Shown here one piece after another: positions 54,614 through 62,316 of a DNA stretch of 64,000 nucleotides (positions are counted from its first letter, which is position 1; each line of letters begins with the position of its first letter). Source of the DNA: Kosakonia sacchari SP1 (GTDB lineage Bacteria > Pseudomonadota > Gammaproteobacteria > Enterobacterales > Enterobacteriaceae); NCBI RefSeq assembly GCF_000300455.3, contig NZ_CP007215.2, positions 3,224,001 through 3,288,000 on the forward strand, read 5' to 3'. The notes beneath the pieces were generated by a model, which worked only from the letters and a program-made list of their open reading frames with translations, was not told where the DNA came from and searched no databases. Position numbers and translations under genes: made by a program.

Positions 54614-57046
54614 ATGACCACGCTGCAACTCAACACCCTGACCGATCGTATAAAAGCCCATAAAACCGCGCTGGTGCATATTGTGAAGCCACCGGTTTGC
54701 ACCGAGCGTGCCCGTCATTACACGCAGGTTTACCAGCAAAATATGGACAAACCGCTGCCGGTACGCCGCGCGCTGGCGCTGGCGCATCACCTGGCCGAGC
54801 GCACTATCTGGATCAAACATGACGAACTGATTATCGGTAACCAGGCCAGCGAAGTGCGCGCCGCGCCGATCTTCCCGGAATACACCGTTTCATGGATCGA
54901 AAAAGAGATCGACGCGCTCGCAGACCGCCCCGGTGCTGGCTTTGCGGTTAGCGAACAGAACAAACACGTGCTGCATGAGATCTGCCCGTGGTGGCGCGGC
55001 CAGACGGTGCAGGATCGCTGTTACGGTATGTTTACCGACGAACAAAAAGCGCTGCTGGAAACCGGCATTATTAAAGCCGAAGGCAACATGACGTCTGGCG
55101 ACGCGCACCTGGCGGTGAACTTCCCGCTGCTGCTGGAATTGGGTCTCGACGGGCTGCGCCACAAAGTGGATGAGCGCCGGACACGCATCAACCTGACGGT
55201 GCTCAACGATCTGCATGGCGATCAGTTCTTAAAAGCGATTGATATCGTGCTGGAAGCCGTCAGCCTGCATATTGAACGTTTTGCCGATCTGGCACGCCAG
55301 ATGGCCGGGGAAGAGACGCGGCAAAACCGCCGCGATGAGTTGCTGGCGATGGCGGAAAATTGCCTGATTATCGCCCACGAACCGCCGCGTACCTTCTGGC
55401 AGGCATTGCAACTTTGCTACTTTATCCAGCTGATTTTGCAGATTGAATCCAATGGGCATTCGGTCTCTTTTGGACGCATGGATCAGTATTTGTATCCGTA
55501 CTATCGCCGCGATGTTGAACTGCACCAGTCGCTGCCCCGCGAACAGGCCATTGAGCTGCTGCACAGTTGCTGGCTGAAACTGCTGGAAGTGAACAAAATT
55601 CGCTCCGGCTCGCATTCGAAAGCCTCGGCGGGCAGCCCGCTGTATCAGAACGTCACCATCGGCGGTCAACAGTGGCATAACGGTGAAGCGCGCGATGCGG
55701 TTAACCCGCTCTCTTACGCGATTCTGGAATCCTGCGGACGCCTGCGTTCCACCCAGCCGAACCTGAGCGTGCGTTACCACGCCGGCATGAGCAACGACTT
55801 TCTCGACGCCTGCGTGCAGGTGATCCGCTGCGGCTTCGGCATGCCCGCGTTCAATAACGATGAAATTGTTATTCCGGAATTTATCAAACTCGGTGTCGAA
55901 CCCGCGGACGCCTACGATTACGCGGCCATTGGCTGCATTGAAACCGCCGTTGGCGGCAAATGGGGCTACCGCTGCACCGGCATGAGTTTTATCAATTTTG
56001 CCCGCGTGATGCTGGCGGCGCTGGAAGGTGGTCGCGATGCCACCAGCGGCAAAATCTTTCTGCCGCAAACCCAGGCGCTGTCGGCGGGTAATTTCAACAC
56101 GTTCGATGAGGTCATGCACGCCTGGGACCGACAGATTCGTTATTACACCCGTAAATCGATTGAGATTGAGTATGTGGTCGACACCATGCTGGAAGAGAAC
56201 GTGCCGGATATTCTCTGCTCCGCGCTGGTCGATGACTGCATTGAGCGGGCGAAGAGCATTAAACAAGGCGGCGCGAAGTATGACTGGGTATCCGGCTTGC
56301 AGGTGGGGATTGCCAACCTGGGTAACAGCCTCGCGGCGGTGAAAAAGCTGGTCTTTGACCAGGGTGTTATCGGGCAACAACAACTGGCACAGGCGCTGGC
56401 AGAGGATTTCGACGGTCTGACGCAGGAACAGTTGCGTCAGCGGCTGGTCAACAGCGCACCGAAATACGGCAACGACGATGACAGCGTGGATACGCTGCTG
56501 GTGCGTGCCTATCAAACCTATATTGATGAGCTGAAGCAGTATCACAATCCGCGTTACGGTCGCGGCCCGATCGGCGGTAATTACTACGCCGGAACCTCGT
56601 CTATTTCCGCGAACGTGCCGTTTGGCGCAGCAACCATGGCAACACCGGATGGTCGCAAAGCGCATACGCCGCTGGCAGAGGGTGCAAGCCCGGCGTCCGG
56701 CACCGATCATCTGGGGCCGACGGCGGTGATAAGTTCCGTGGGTAAATTGCCGGTGGAAGCGATTCTCGGTGGCGTGTTGCTGAACCAGAAACTGAATCCG
56801 TCGACGCTGGAAAATGAGAGCGATAAGCAAAAGCTGATGGTGCTGCTGCGCACGTTCTTCGAGGTGCATAAAGGCTGGCATATTCAGTACAACATTGTGT
56901 CGCGCGAAACGCTGCTTGAGGCGAAGAAACACCCGGATCAGTATCGCGATTTGGTGGTGCGCGTCGCCGGTTATTCGGCGTTCTTCACCGCCCTGTCGCC
57001 AGATGCACAGGACGACATTATCGCCCGCACTGAACATACCTTATAA
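54614..57046 (+). CDS. pflF: glycyl-radical enzyme PflF (YbiW)
   Basis: YbiW, 810 residues. The catalytic cysteine is in AAIGCIETAVGG near residue 443, and the glycyl radical site is RVAGYSAFF near residue 786. The GCIE motif is the dehydratase-type active site rather than the CC of pyruvate formate-lyase, so the old name is misleading. A recent report, as I recall, assigns related proteins to 1,5-anhydroglucitol-6-phosphate cleavage; not verified here. fsaA, its usual neighbour, is missing. Confidence 0.93.
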   Translation: MTTLQLNTLTDRIKAHKTALVHIVKPPVCTERARHYTQVYQQNMDKPLPVRRALALAHHLAERTIWIKHDELIIGNQASEVRAAPIFPEYTVSWIEKEIDALADRPGAGFAVSEQNKHVLHEICPWWRGQTVQDRCYGMFTDEQKALLETGIIKAEGNMTSGDAHLAVNFPLLLELGLDGLRHKVDERRTRINLTVLNDLHGDQFLKAIDIVLEAVSLHIERFADLARQMAGEETRQNRRDELLAMAENCLIIAHEPPRTFWQALQLCYFIQLILQIESNGHSVSFGRMDQYLYPYYRRDVELHQSLPREQAIELLHSCWLKLLEVNKIRSGSHSKASAGSPLYQNVTIGGQQWHNGEARDAVNPLSYAILESCGRLRSTQPNLSVRYHAGMSNDFLDACVQVIRCGFGMPAFNNDEIVIPEFIKLGVEPADAYDYAAIGCIETAVGGKWGYRCTGMSFINFARVMLAALEGGRDATSGKIFLPQTQALSAGNFNTFDEVMHAWDRQIRYYTRKSIEIEYVVDTMLEENVPDILCSALVDDCIERAKSIKQGGAKYDWVSGLQVGIANLGNSLAAVKKLVFDQGVIGQQQLAQALAEDFDGLTQEQLRQRLVNSAPKYGNDDDSVDTLLVRAYQTYIDELKQYHNPRYGRGPIGGNYYAGTSSISANVPFGAATMATPDGRKAHTPLAEGASPASGTDHLGPTAVISSVGKLPVEAILGGVLLNQKLNPSTLENESDKQKLMVLLRTFFEVHKGWHIQYNIVSRETLLEAKKHPDQYRDLVVRVAGYSAFFTALSPDAQDDIIARTEHTL

Positions 57047-57054
57047 AACGATGG

Positions 57055-57077
57055 CCGGGCTTCCCCGCAAAGCCCGG
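57055..57077 (+). terminator. terminator after pflF
   Basis: CCGGGCTT/AAGCCCGG arms with a seven-base loop, nine bases past the stop. Confidence 0.75.
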
Positions 57078-57168
57078 TCTACTTTTCGTCTGCCGAAAAC
57101 AGAAGCTCCATCAGTTACTTTCCAGCCCCACTCCTGCAACCCAAAATGACTTTTTCGCTTTTCCGAGC

Positions 57169-57299
57169 TGTTTAACCTATGGATTTCGGATTGCAGGAAG
57201 GCGGCAAGGCGGTAAGTCCCCGGGAGCTTACATCAGTAAGTGACCGGGGTGCGGCGCCGCAGCTAACGCACCTGCGGTTCGAAAGACGACGGTTAAACA
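57169..57299. repeat. ERIC element
   Basis: About 131 bases with perfect nine-base terminal inverted repeats TGTTTAACC/GGTTAAACA. The inside follows the ERIC consensus: TTGCAGGAAGGCGGCAAG, then CCCCGGGAGCTTACAT, then AGTAAGTGACCGGGGTG, then CTAACGCACCTGCGG. It lies in the 365-base gap between pflF and ybiV and can fold as RNA. Confidence 0.92.
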
Positions 57300-57324
57300 T
57301 CTACCCTGAGAAAAGACGACAGAT

Positions 57325-57339
57325 TTACTTTCGAATGAA
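57325..57339. promoter_or_regulatory. shared TTCGAA motif, copy 2 (upstream of ybiV)
   Basis: TTACTTTCGAATGAA, identical to copy 1 in the other orientation, 72 bases upstream of the ybiV start. Confidence 0.65.
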
Positions 57340-57411
57340 ATAAAATTTGTGCTTCCCCTCACATTATCTCTAGAATGTTTCTCGTCGCAGTTACATTCAG
57401 GAGTTTTATGT

Positions 57412-58227
57412 ATGACCGTCAAAGTTATCGTTACCGATATGGACGGAACCTTCCTTGATGACGCCAAGCAGTACGATCGCACGCGATTTTTGGCGCAATT
57501 CGAGCAGCTTCGTCAGCGGAATATTGAGTTCGTTGTCGCCAGTGGCAACCAGTATTACCAGCTGATCTCCTTCTTCCCGGAGCTGAAAGAGACCATTTCG
57601 TTCGTCGCGGAAAACGGCGCGCTGGTGTATGAGCACGGTCAACAGTTGTTCCACGGTGAGCTGACCCGCCACGAAGCGCAAGTGGTGATTGGCGAACTGT
57701 TAAAAGACAGCAGCCTCAATTTTGTTGCCTGCGGCCTGGAAAGCGCGTACGTAAGCGAAAACGCCCCGGCAGAGTTCGTCGATCTGATGTCGAAACACTA
57801 TTACCGTTTAAAGCCGGTGCGCGATTTTCAGCACATTGACGATACCTTGTTCAAGTTTTCGTTGAACTTGCCGGACAGCGACATCCCGCAACTGATCGAC
57901 GCTCTGCATGTCTCGCTCGACGGCATCATGAAGCCGGTCACCAGCGGCTTTGGTTTTGTCGATTTGATAATCCCGGGTCTGCATAAAGCCAACGGCATTA
58001 CGCGTCTGCTTAAACGCTGGGGCATCTCACCGCAACAGTGCGTCACCATTGGCGACAGCGGTAACGACGCGGAAATGCTGCGCATGACCGATTTATCGTT
58101 CGCCATGGGCAACGCCAGCGACGCCATTAAATCCATTGCCCGTCATCAGACCGATGATAATAACCACCAGGGCGCGCTGAATGTGATTCAGGCCGTGCTT
58201 GATAACACCGCACCATTCAATCACTGA
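57412..58227 (+). CDS. ybiV: HAD-family sugar phosphatase YbiV
   Basis: YbiV (SupH), 271 residues. Cof-type HAD phosphatase with DMDGTF near residue 9 as nucleophile motif and [10 protein letters not shown] near 214. It acts on sugar phosphates in E. coli. CAGGAG precedes the chosen ATG; the frame is open 21 codons upstream. Confidence 0.94.
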   Translation: MTVKVIVTDMDGTFLDDAKQYDRTRFLAQFEQLRQRNIEFVVASGNQYYQLISFFPELKETISFVAENGALVYEHGQQLFHGELTRHEAQVVIGELLKDSSLNFVACGLESAYVSENAPAEFVDLMSKHYYRLKPVRDFQHIDDTLFKFSLNLPDSDIPQLIDALHVSLDGIMKPVTSGFGFVDLIIPGLHKANGITRLLKRWGISPQQCVTIGDSGNDAEMLRMTDLSFAMGNASDAIKSIARHQTDDNNHQGALNVIQAVLDNTAPFNH

Positions 58228-58233
58228 TCCCTC

Positions 58234-58253
58234 GCCGGAGCGCCCGCTCCGGC
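58234..58253 (+). terminator. terminator after ybiV
   Basis: GCCGGAGC/GCTCCGGC stem with GCCC loop, then CGTTCTT. Confidence 0.7.
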
Positions 58254-58350
58254 CGTTCTTGTGGCTACTTTTCCGCTTTGTGCTCCGCATCAAGTTTTTA
58301 AACTTGCATTAACTTATTTTTAACTTATTTTATCACTTGTAAGTAAAATA

Positions 58351-58364
58351 ACTTTCGAATGAAA
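58351..58364. promoter_or_regulatory. shared TTCGAA motif, copy 3 (upstream of ybiU)
   Basis: ACTTTCGAATGAAA, same core as the two other copies. Here the flanks give a full dyad CTTTC-GAAT-GAAAG. It ends 17 bases before the ybiU start, so it would block initiation if bound. Confidence 0.65.
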
Positions 58365-58380
58365 GAATGCGAGGTTCAAC

Positions 58381-59640
58381 ATGGCTTTTACCAGTGAAAC
58401 GCTGCCCATCGATCACAAAGCATCGATCCGTCAGATGAAACAGCAACTGCGTGCGCAGATCGGCGATGTACAGCAGGTATTTAACCGCCTGAGTGAGCAG
58501 ATTGCCGCTCGCGTAGCCGATATTAATGCCCTTAAAGCTCAAGGCAAATCCGTGTGGCCACAAATTGCCTACAGCGACATTGCGCAAGGCAAGGTCAGCG
58601 AGGCGCAGCGGGCGCTGATCAAGCGGCGCGGTTGTGCTGTCATTAAGGGGCATTTCCCGCGTGAGCAGGCGCTGGACTGGGATCGCTCCATGCTGGATTA
58701 TCTCGACCAGAACCATTTTGATGAGGTGTACAAAGGGCCTGGCGACAGCTTCTTTGGCTCGCTGGAGGCCTCGCGCCCGGAAATCTACCCTATTTACTGG
58801 TCGCAGGCGCAGATGCAGGCGCGCCAGAGTAAGGAAATGGCCGCCGTGCAAGCCTTCCTCAACCGCCTGTGGCGCTTCGAAAGTGAAGGCCAGCAGTGGT
58901 TTGACCCGGATGTGAGCGTTATCTACCCGGATCGTATCCGCCGCCGCCTGCCGGGAACCACCTCAAAAGGCCTCGGCGCACATACGGATTCCGGCGCGCT
59001 GGAGCGCTGGCTTCTGCCCGCTTACCAGCGTGTGTTTGCCAGCGTGTTTAGCGGCAAATTTGATGAATATGACCCGTGGAACGCGGCGCACCGCACCGAG
59101 GTGGAAGAGTACACGGTGGATAACACCACCAAATGTTCGGTGTTCCGCACCTTTCAGGGCTGGACGGCGTTGTCGGATATGATCCCCGGCCAGGGGTTGC
59201 TGCACGTGGTGCCGATCCCGGAAGCGATGGCATATATACTGCTGCGCCCATTGCTGGACGATGTGCCGGAAGATGAATTGTGCGGCGTGGCGCCAGGGCG
59301 GGTATTACCGGTTTCGGAGAAGTGGCATCCGCTGCTGATGGAAGCCCTGAGCAGCATTCCGGCGCTGGAAGCCGGAGATTCCGTGTGGTGGCACTGCGAT
59401 GTGATCCACTCGGTTGCGCCGGTGGAAAACCAGCAAGGCTGGGGCAATGTGATGTACATTCCCGCCGCGCCGCTGTGCGCGAAAAACCTCGCGTATGCGC
59501 GCAAAGTGAAAGTGGCGCTTGAGCAAGGCGCTTCGCCGGGCGATTTCCCGCGTGAGAACTACGAAAGCGACTGGTCAGGCCGCTTTACGCTGGACGACCT
59601 GAATATTCATGGTAAGCGCGCGCTGGGTATTGAAGTTTAA
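58381..59640 (+). CDS. ybiU: DUF1479 protein YbiU, probable Fe(II)/2OG dioxygenase
   Basis: YbiU, 419 residues, DUF1479 family with a double-stranded beta-helix fold. The HTDSGALERW region (near residue 201) and the later H in CDVIHSVAPVENQQ (near 343) are the likely iron ligands HxD...H. It is thought to be a 2-oxoglutarate oxygenase with unknown substrate. GAGG lies before the ATG. Its stop overlaps the LacI gene tail to tail. Confidence 0.93.
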   Translation: MAFTSETLPIDHKASIRQMKQQLRAQIGDVQQVFNRLSEQIAARVADINALKAQGKSVWPQIAYSDIAQGKVSEAQRALIKRRGCAVIKGHFPREQALDWDRSMLDYLDQNHFDEVYKGPGDSFFGSLEASRPEIYPIYWSQAQMQARQSKEMAAVQAFLNRLWRFESEGQQWFDPDVSVIYPDRIRRRLPGTTSKGLGAHTDSGALERWLLPAYQRVFASVFSGKFDEYDPWNAAHRTEVEEYTVDNTTKCSVFRTFQGWTALSDMIPGQGLLHVVPIPEAMAYILLRPLLDDVPEDELCGVAPGRVLPVSEKWHPLLMEALSSIPALEAGDSVWWHCDVIHSVAPVENQQGWGNVMYIPAAPLCAKNLAYARKVKVALEQGASPGDFPRENYESDWSGRFTLDDLNIHGKRALGIEV

Positions 59641-60710
59641 GCATCGTACAACCCTTCACGCTCCACGGCGGTACGTTGTTGTCCCGGACGTATCCGCCGT
59701 ACCGATTCGCGCACCGCAAGCGTGCCGTTGAGTAACAGCGAACCGGTGGTGGCCTGCGGGCGGATCAAGCGCTGTTGCAGCAGGTGTACCGCCTCTACAC
59801 CCAGTTCATCACGCGGGACATGCACTGCGGTGAGCGGAACATCCTGGATCGCCGCCAGGTTAAACGCATCAATGCTCATCACCGACACATCCTGCGGTAC
59901 GCGCAGCCCTCGCTGCTGGAGCGCATGAACCGTGCCTTCCGCCATAAAATCGCCACCGACGAGAAACGCGGTAGGCGGTGATTTATGCGCCGGATCATCA
60001 AGCCACTCCCCTACCCGCATCCCCGCTTCTTTGGCACTAAAACTGGGAACGGTGATCAGATCCCGCTTACTTTGAAAACGCAGATTGCGCCGCTGCCAGG
60101 CCTCTTTTATGCCCGCAAGGCGCAGATCCATGGTGTAGCGGCGCAGACACATCACATTCACCACCTCGCGGTGGCCCATATCAAAGAGATAATTGGCAGC
60201 AAACTCGCCGATCGTGCGGTGATCCGGCGCGATGGAAGGCAAGCGCATACGCCCGTCACGGCAGTTGATTAACACGCAGGGTTTACCCATATCGGCCGCC
60301 AGGTCATGAATGTGGGGATCATCAATGCCCAGCAGGATCGCCGCCTGGGTTTCCGGTGCGTTCATGCGCGCGAGAAATTCGTTGGCGTCGCTGTCCAGCT
60401 CTTCCAGTGCGCAGTAGCGCAGCCGCACTTCATGGGGTGCCAACGCTTTGTTAATGCTCTGGATCACACGGTAATAGAAGATATCGGAGCGCTCATCAAA
60501 GGCCCGCTGCGGTGCGAAAACAGTCAGGTTATTCAGAAGCAGTCGCCCGGCGGCAATCCCCTCCATCACCCCCAACTCACGTGCGCAGGCCAGCACTGCG
60601 GTACGCGCTTTTTCACTGGTGTTGGCTTTACCTGCCAGCACACGGGAAACCGTGCTGGTCGACAGGTTGGTGCGCAGGGCAATTTCGTTGATTTTGAGCT
60701 TTTTATCCAT
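59637..60710 (-). CDS. LacI-family transcriptional regulator
   Basis: A 357-residue LacI-type repressor. The helix-turn-helix and hinge (LKINEIALRTNLSTSTVSRVL) are followed by a periplasmic-binding-like sensor domain (from about residue 60). It is divergent from the MFS and GH31 genes, which it probably controls. Dyads with TTTC/GAAA arms lie just before its start (60740-60765). Confidence 0.88.
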   Translation of the reverse strand: MDKKLKINEIALRTNLSTSTVSRVLAGKANTSEKARTAVLACARELGVMEGIAAGRLLLNNLTVFAPQRAFDERSDIFYYRVIQSINKALAPHEVRLRYCALEELDSDANEFLARMNAPETQAAILLGIDDPHIHDLAADMGKPCVLINCRDGRMRLPSIAPDHRTIGEFAANYLFDMGHREVVNVMCLRRYTMDLRLAGIKEAWQRRNLRFQSKRDLITVPSFSAKEAGMRVGEWLDDPAHKSPPTAFLVGGDFMAEGTVHALQQRGLRVPQDVSVMSIDAFNLAAIQDVPLTAVHVPRDELGVEAVHLLQQRLIRPQATTGSLLLNGTLAVRESVRRIRPGQQRTAVEREGLYDA

Positions 60711-61008
60711 TCTGTGATCTTGCTCCGTTTCCGAAATGGGAAAATTTTCATGAATCGAAAAGCCTGATATTCATGGCATGAATATGAGTTTGCCGCATGT
60801 CGCCGCTGATTGATGAGAATCCTTGCACAAAATCCACTTTAGCTGCCGATTTTTCTCGCCTAACGTAAACGTGTCATACAACTTCCATACTAGTTGTAGG
60901 AACAATAACCAAAAAAACGCAGATAAATCATCACGCAAACCTGTGCGGTATAACAACTCCGCAAGAGTTTGCCCCGACTTCCCTACAAGAAGATATGCGG
61001 AGAAAAGA
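60711..61008. promoter_or_regulatory. divergent control region between LacI and MFS genes
   Basis: About 300 bases. Two imperfect TTTC/GAAA dyads lie near the LacI gene (around 60728-60762). A clean dyad TACAACT, eight bases, AGTTGTA lies at 60877-60898, nearer the transporter. No gene is supported here. GGAG lies at the MFS start. Confidence 0.55.
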
Positions 61009-62310
61009 ATGAGCCAGGGGATCAACAATGAAATGGCGGCCAGCAAGAGCCGCCGGATAGTCAAAAAATTACGCTGGTGGATGTTAGTGCTGTTCTTATT
61101 CGGCGTAACGGTGAACTACATCACCCGTAACTCGCTGGGGATTCTGGCACCGGAATTAAAAACCAGCCTCGGCATCACCACCGAACAATATTCGTGGATT
61201 GTCGGCGCGTTTCAGTTGGCTTACACCATTTTCCAGCCGTTGTGTGGCTGGCTGATTGACGTGATTGGCCTGAAAGTCGGCTTTATGGTGTGCGCCATCA
61301 TCTGGGCGCTGGCCTGCATTTTCCACGCCGGCGCAGGCAGTTGGGTACATCTGGCGATTTTGCGTTTCACCATGGGCGCATCGGAAGCGGCAGCGACACC
61401 CGCTAACGCCAAAACCATCGGCGAATGGTTCCCGAAATCAGAACGCCCGGTAGCTGCCGGTTGGGCAGGCGTTGGCTTCTCGATTGGCGCCATGCTGGCT
61501 CCGCCGATTATCTACTTCGCTCATGCCTCATTTGGCTGGCAGGGAGCGTTTATGTTTACCGGTGTGCTGGCGCTGCTGTGGGTGATTTTGTGGTGGGCGT
61601 TTTACCACAACCCGGACAAACACCCCAATCTCAGTAAAGACGAGCTGGCATTTATTCAGCAGGATAATGAACCACCAGCGGTCAAACTGCCCTTCTTTAC
61701 CGCCCTGAAAACTGTCTCGAAAAACAAACGCTTTTACGGTATCGCCATCCCGGCGTTTATGGCGGAACCGGCCTGGGCGGTGCTGAGCTTCTGGGTGCCG
61801 CTCTACCTGGCAAAAGAACACGGTATGGATCTGAAACAGATCGCCATGTTCGCCTGGCTGCCGTTCCTCGCCGCCGATCTCGGCAGCGTCGCCAGTGGTT
61901 ATCTCACCAAACTCTATACCCGCTGGTTTGGCTGCTCCCGCGTGAACTCGGTGGTTGCCAGCTCGGTGACCGGCGCATTTTTGATGATTTCGCTCGCCAT
62001 TGTCGCCATCACTCGCGACCCGTACATCACCATTGTGCTGATTTCGATTGGCGGTTTTGGCCATCAGATCATCTCCTGCATGTTGAGCGCGCTGGTGGTG
62101 GAGTCCTTCGATAAAGGCCAGATGGCAACAGTAAATGGCATGCGCGGCTCGGCGGCGTGGATCGCCAGCTTCCTCTTCTCACTGCTGATTGGCGTTACCG
62201 CCGACAAAATTGGTTTCAACCCGCTGTTTATTGCCATGGGTTTCTTTGACCTGATTGGCGCTTGTTTCCTGGTGGCATTTATTGCTGAACGACGCGCAAA
62301 ACGCGCCTGA
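61009..62310 (+). CDS. MFS transporter of the hexuronate/anion:cation symporter group
   Basis: A 433-residue twelve-helix MFS protein resembling ExuT (NYITRNSLGILAPELK, MGASEAAATPANAKTIGEWF, and GFGHQIISCML). Members import sugar acids or related compounds with protons. GGAG precedes the ATG at MSQGINNEM. The glycosidase gene starts six bases after its stop, so it likely imports the substrate of that enzyme. Confidence 0.9.
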   Translation: MSQGINNEMAASKSRRIVKKLRWWMLVLFLFGVTVNYITRNSLGILAPELKTSLGITTEQYSWIVGAFQLAYTIFQPLCGWLIDVIGLKVGFMVCAIIWALACIFHAGAGSWVHLAILRFTMGASEAAATPANAKTIGEWFPKSERPVAAGWAGVGFSIGAMLAPPIIYFAHASFGWQGAFMFTGVLALLWVILWWAFYHNPDKHPNLSKDELAFIQQDNEPPAVKLPFFTALKTVSKNKRFYGIAIPAFMAEPAWAVLSFWVPLYLAKEHGMDLKQIAMFAWLPFLAADLGSVASGYLTKLYTRWFGCSRVNSVVASSVTGAFLMISLAIVAITRDPYITIVLISIGGFGHQIISCMLSALVVESFDKGQMATVNGMRGSAAWIASFLFSLLIGVTADKIGFNPLFIAMGFFDLIGACFLVAFIAERRAKRA

Positions 62311-62316
62311 TTGTGG

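Noticed and set aside
54614-57046. Pyruvate formate-lyase function for PflF
   Set aside because: The active site has a single cysteine in GCIE rather than the paired cysteines of true pyruvate formate-lyases.
53661-58364. CRISPR-like repeats
   Set aside because: Three copies only, kilobases apart, each in a promoter region; no array structure. Treated as a regulator motif.
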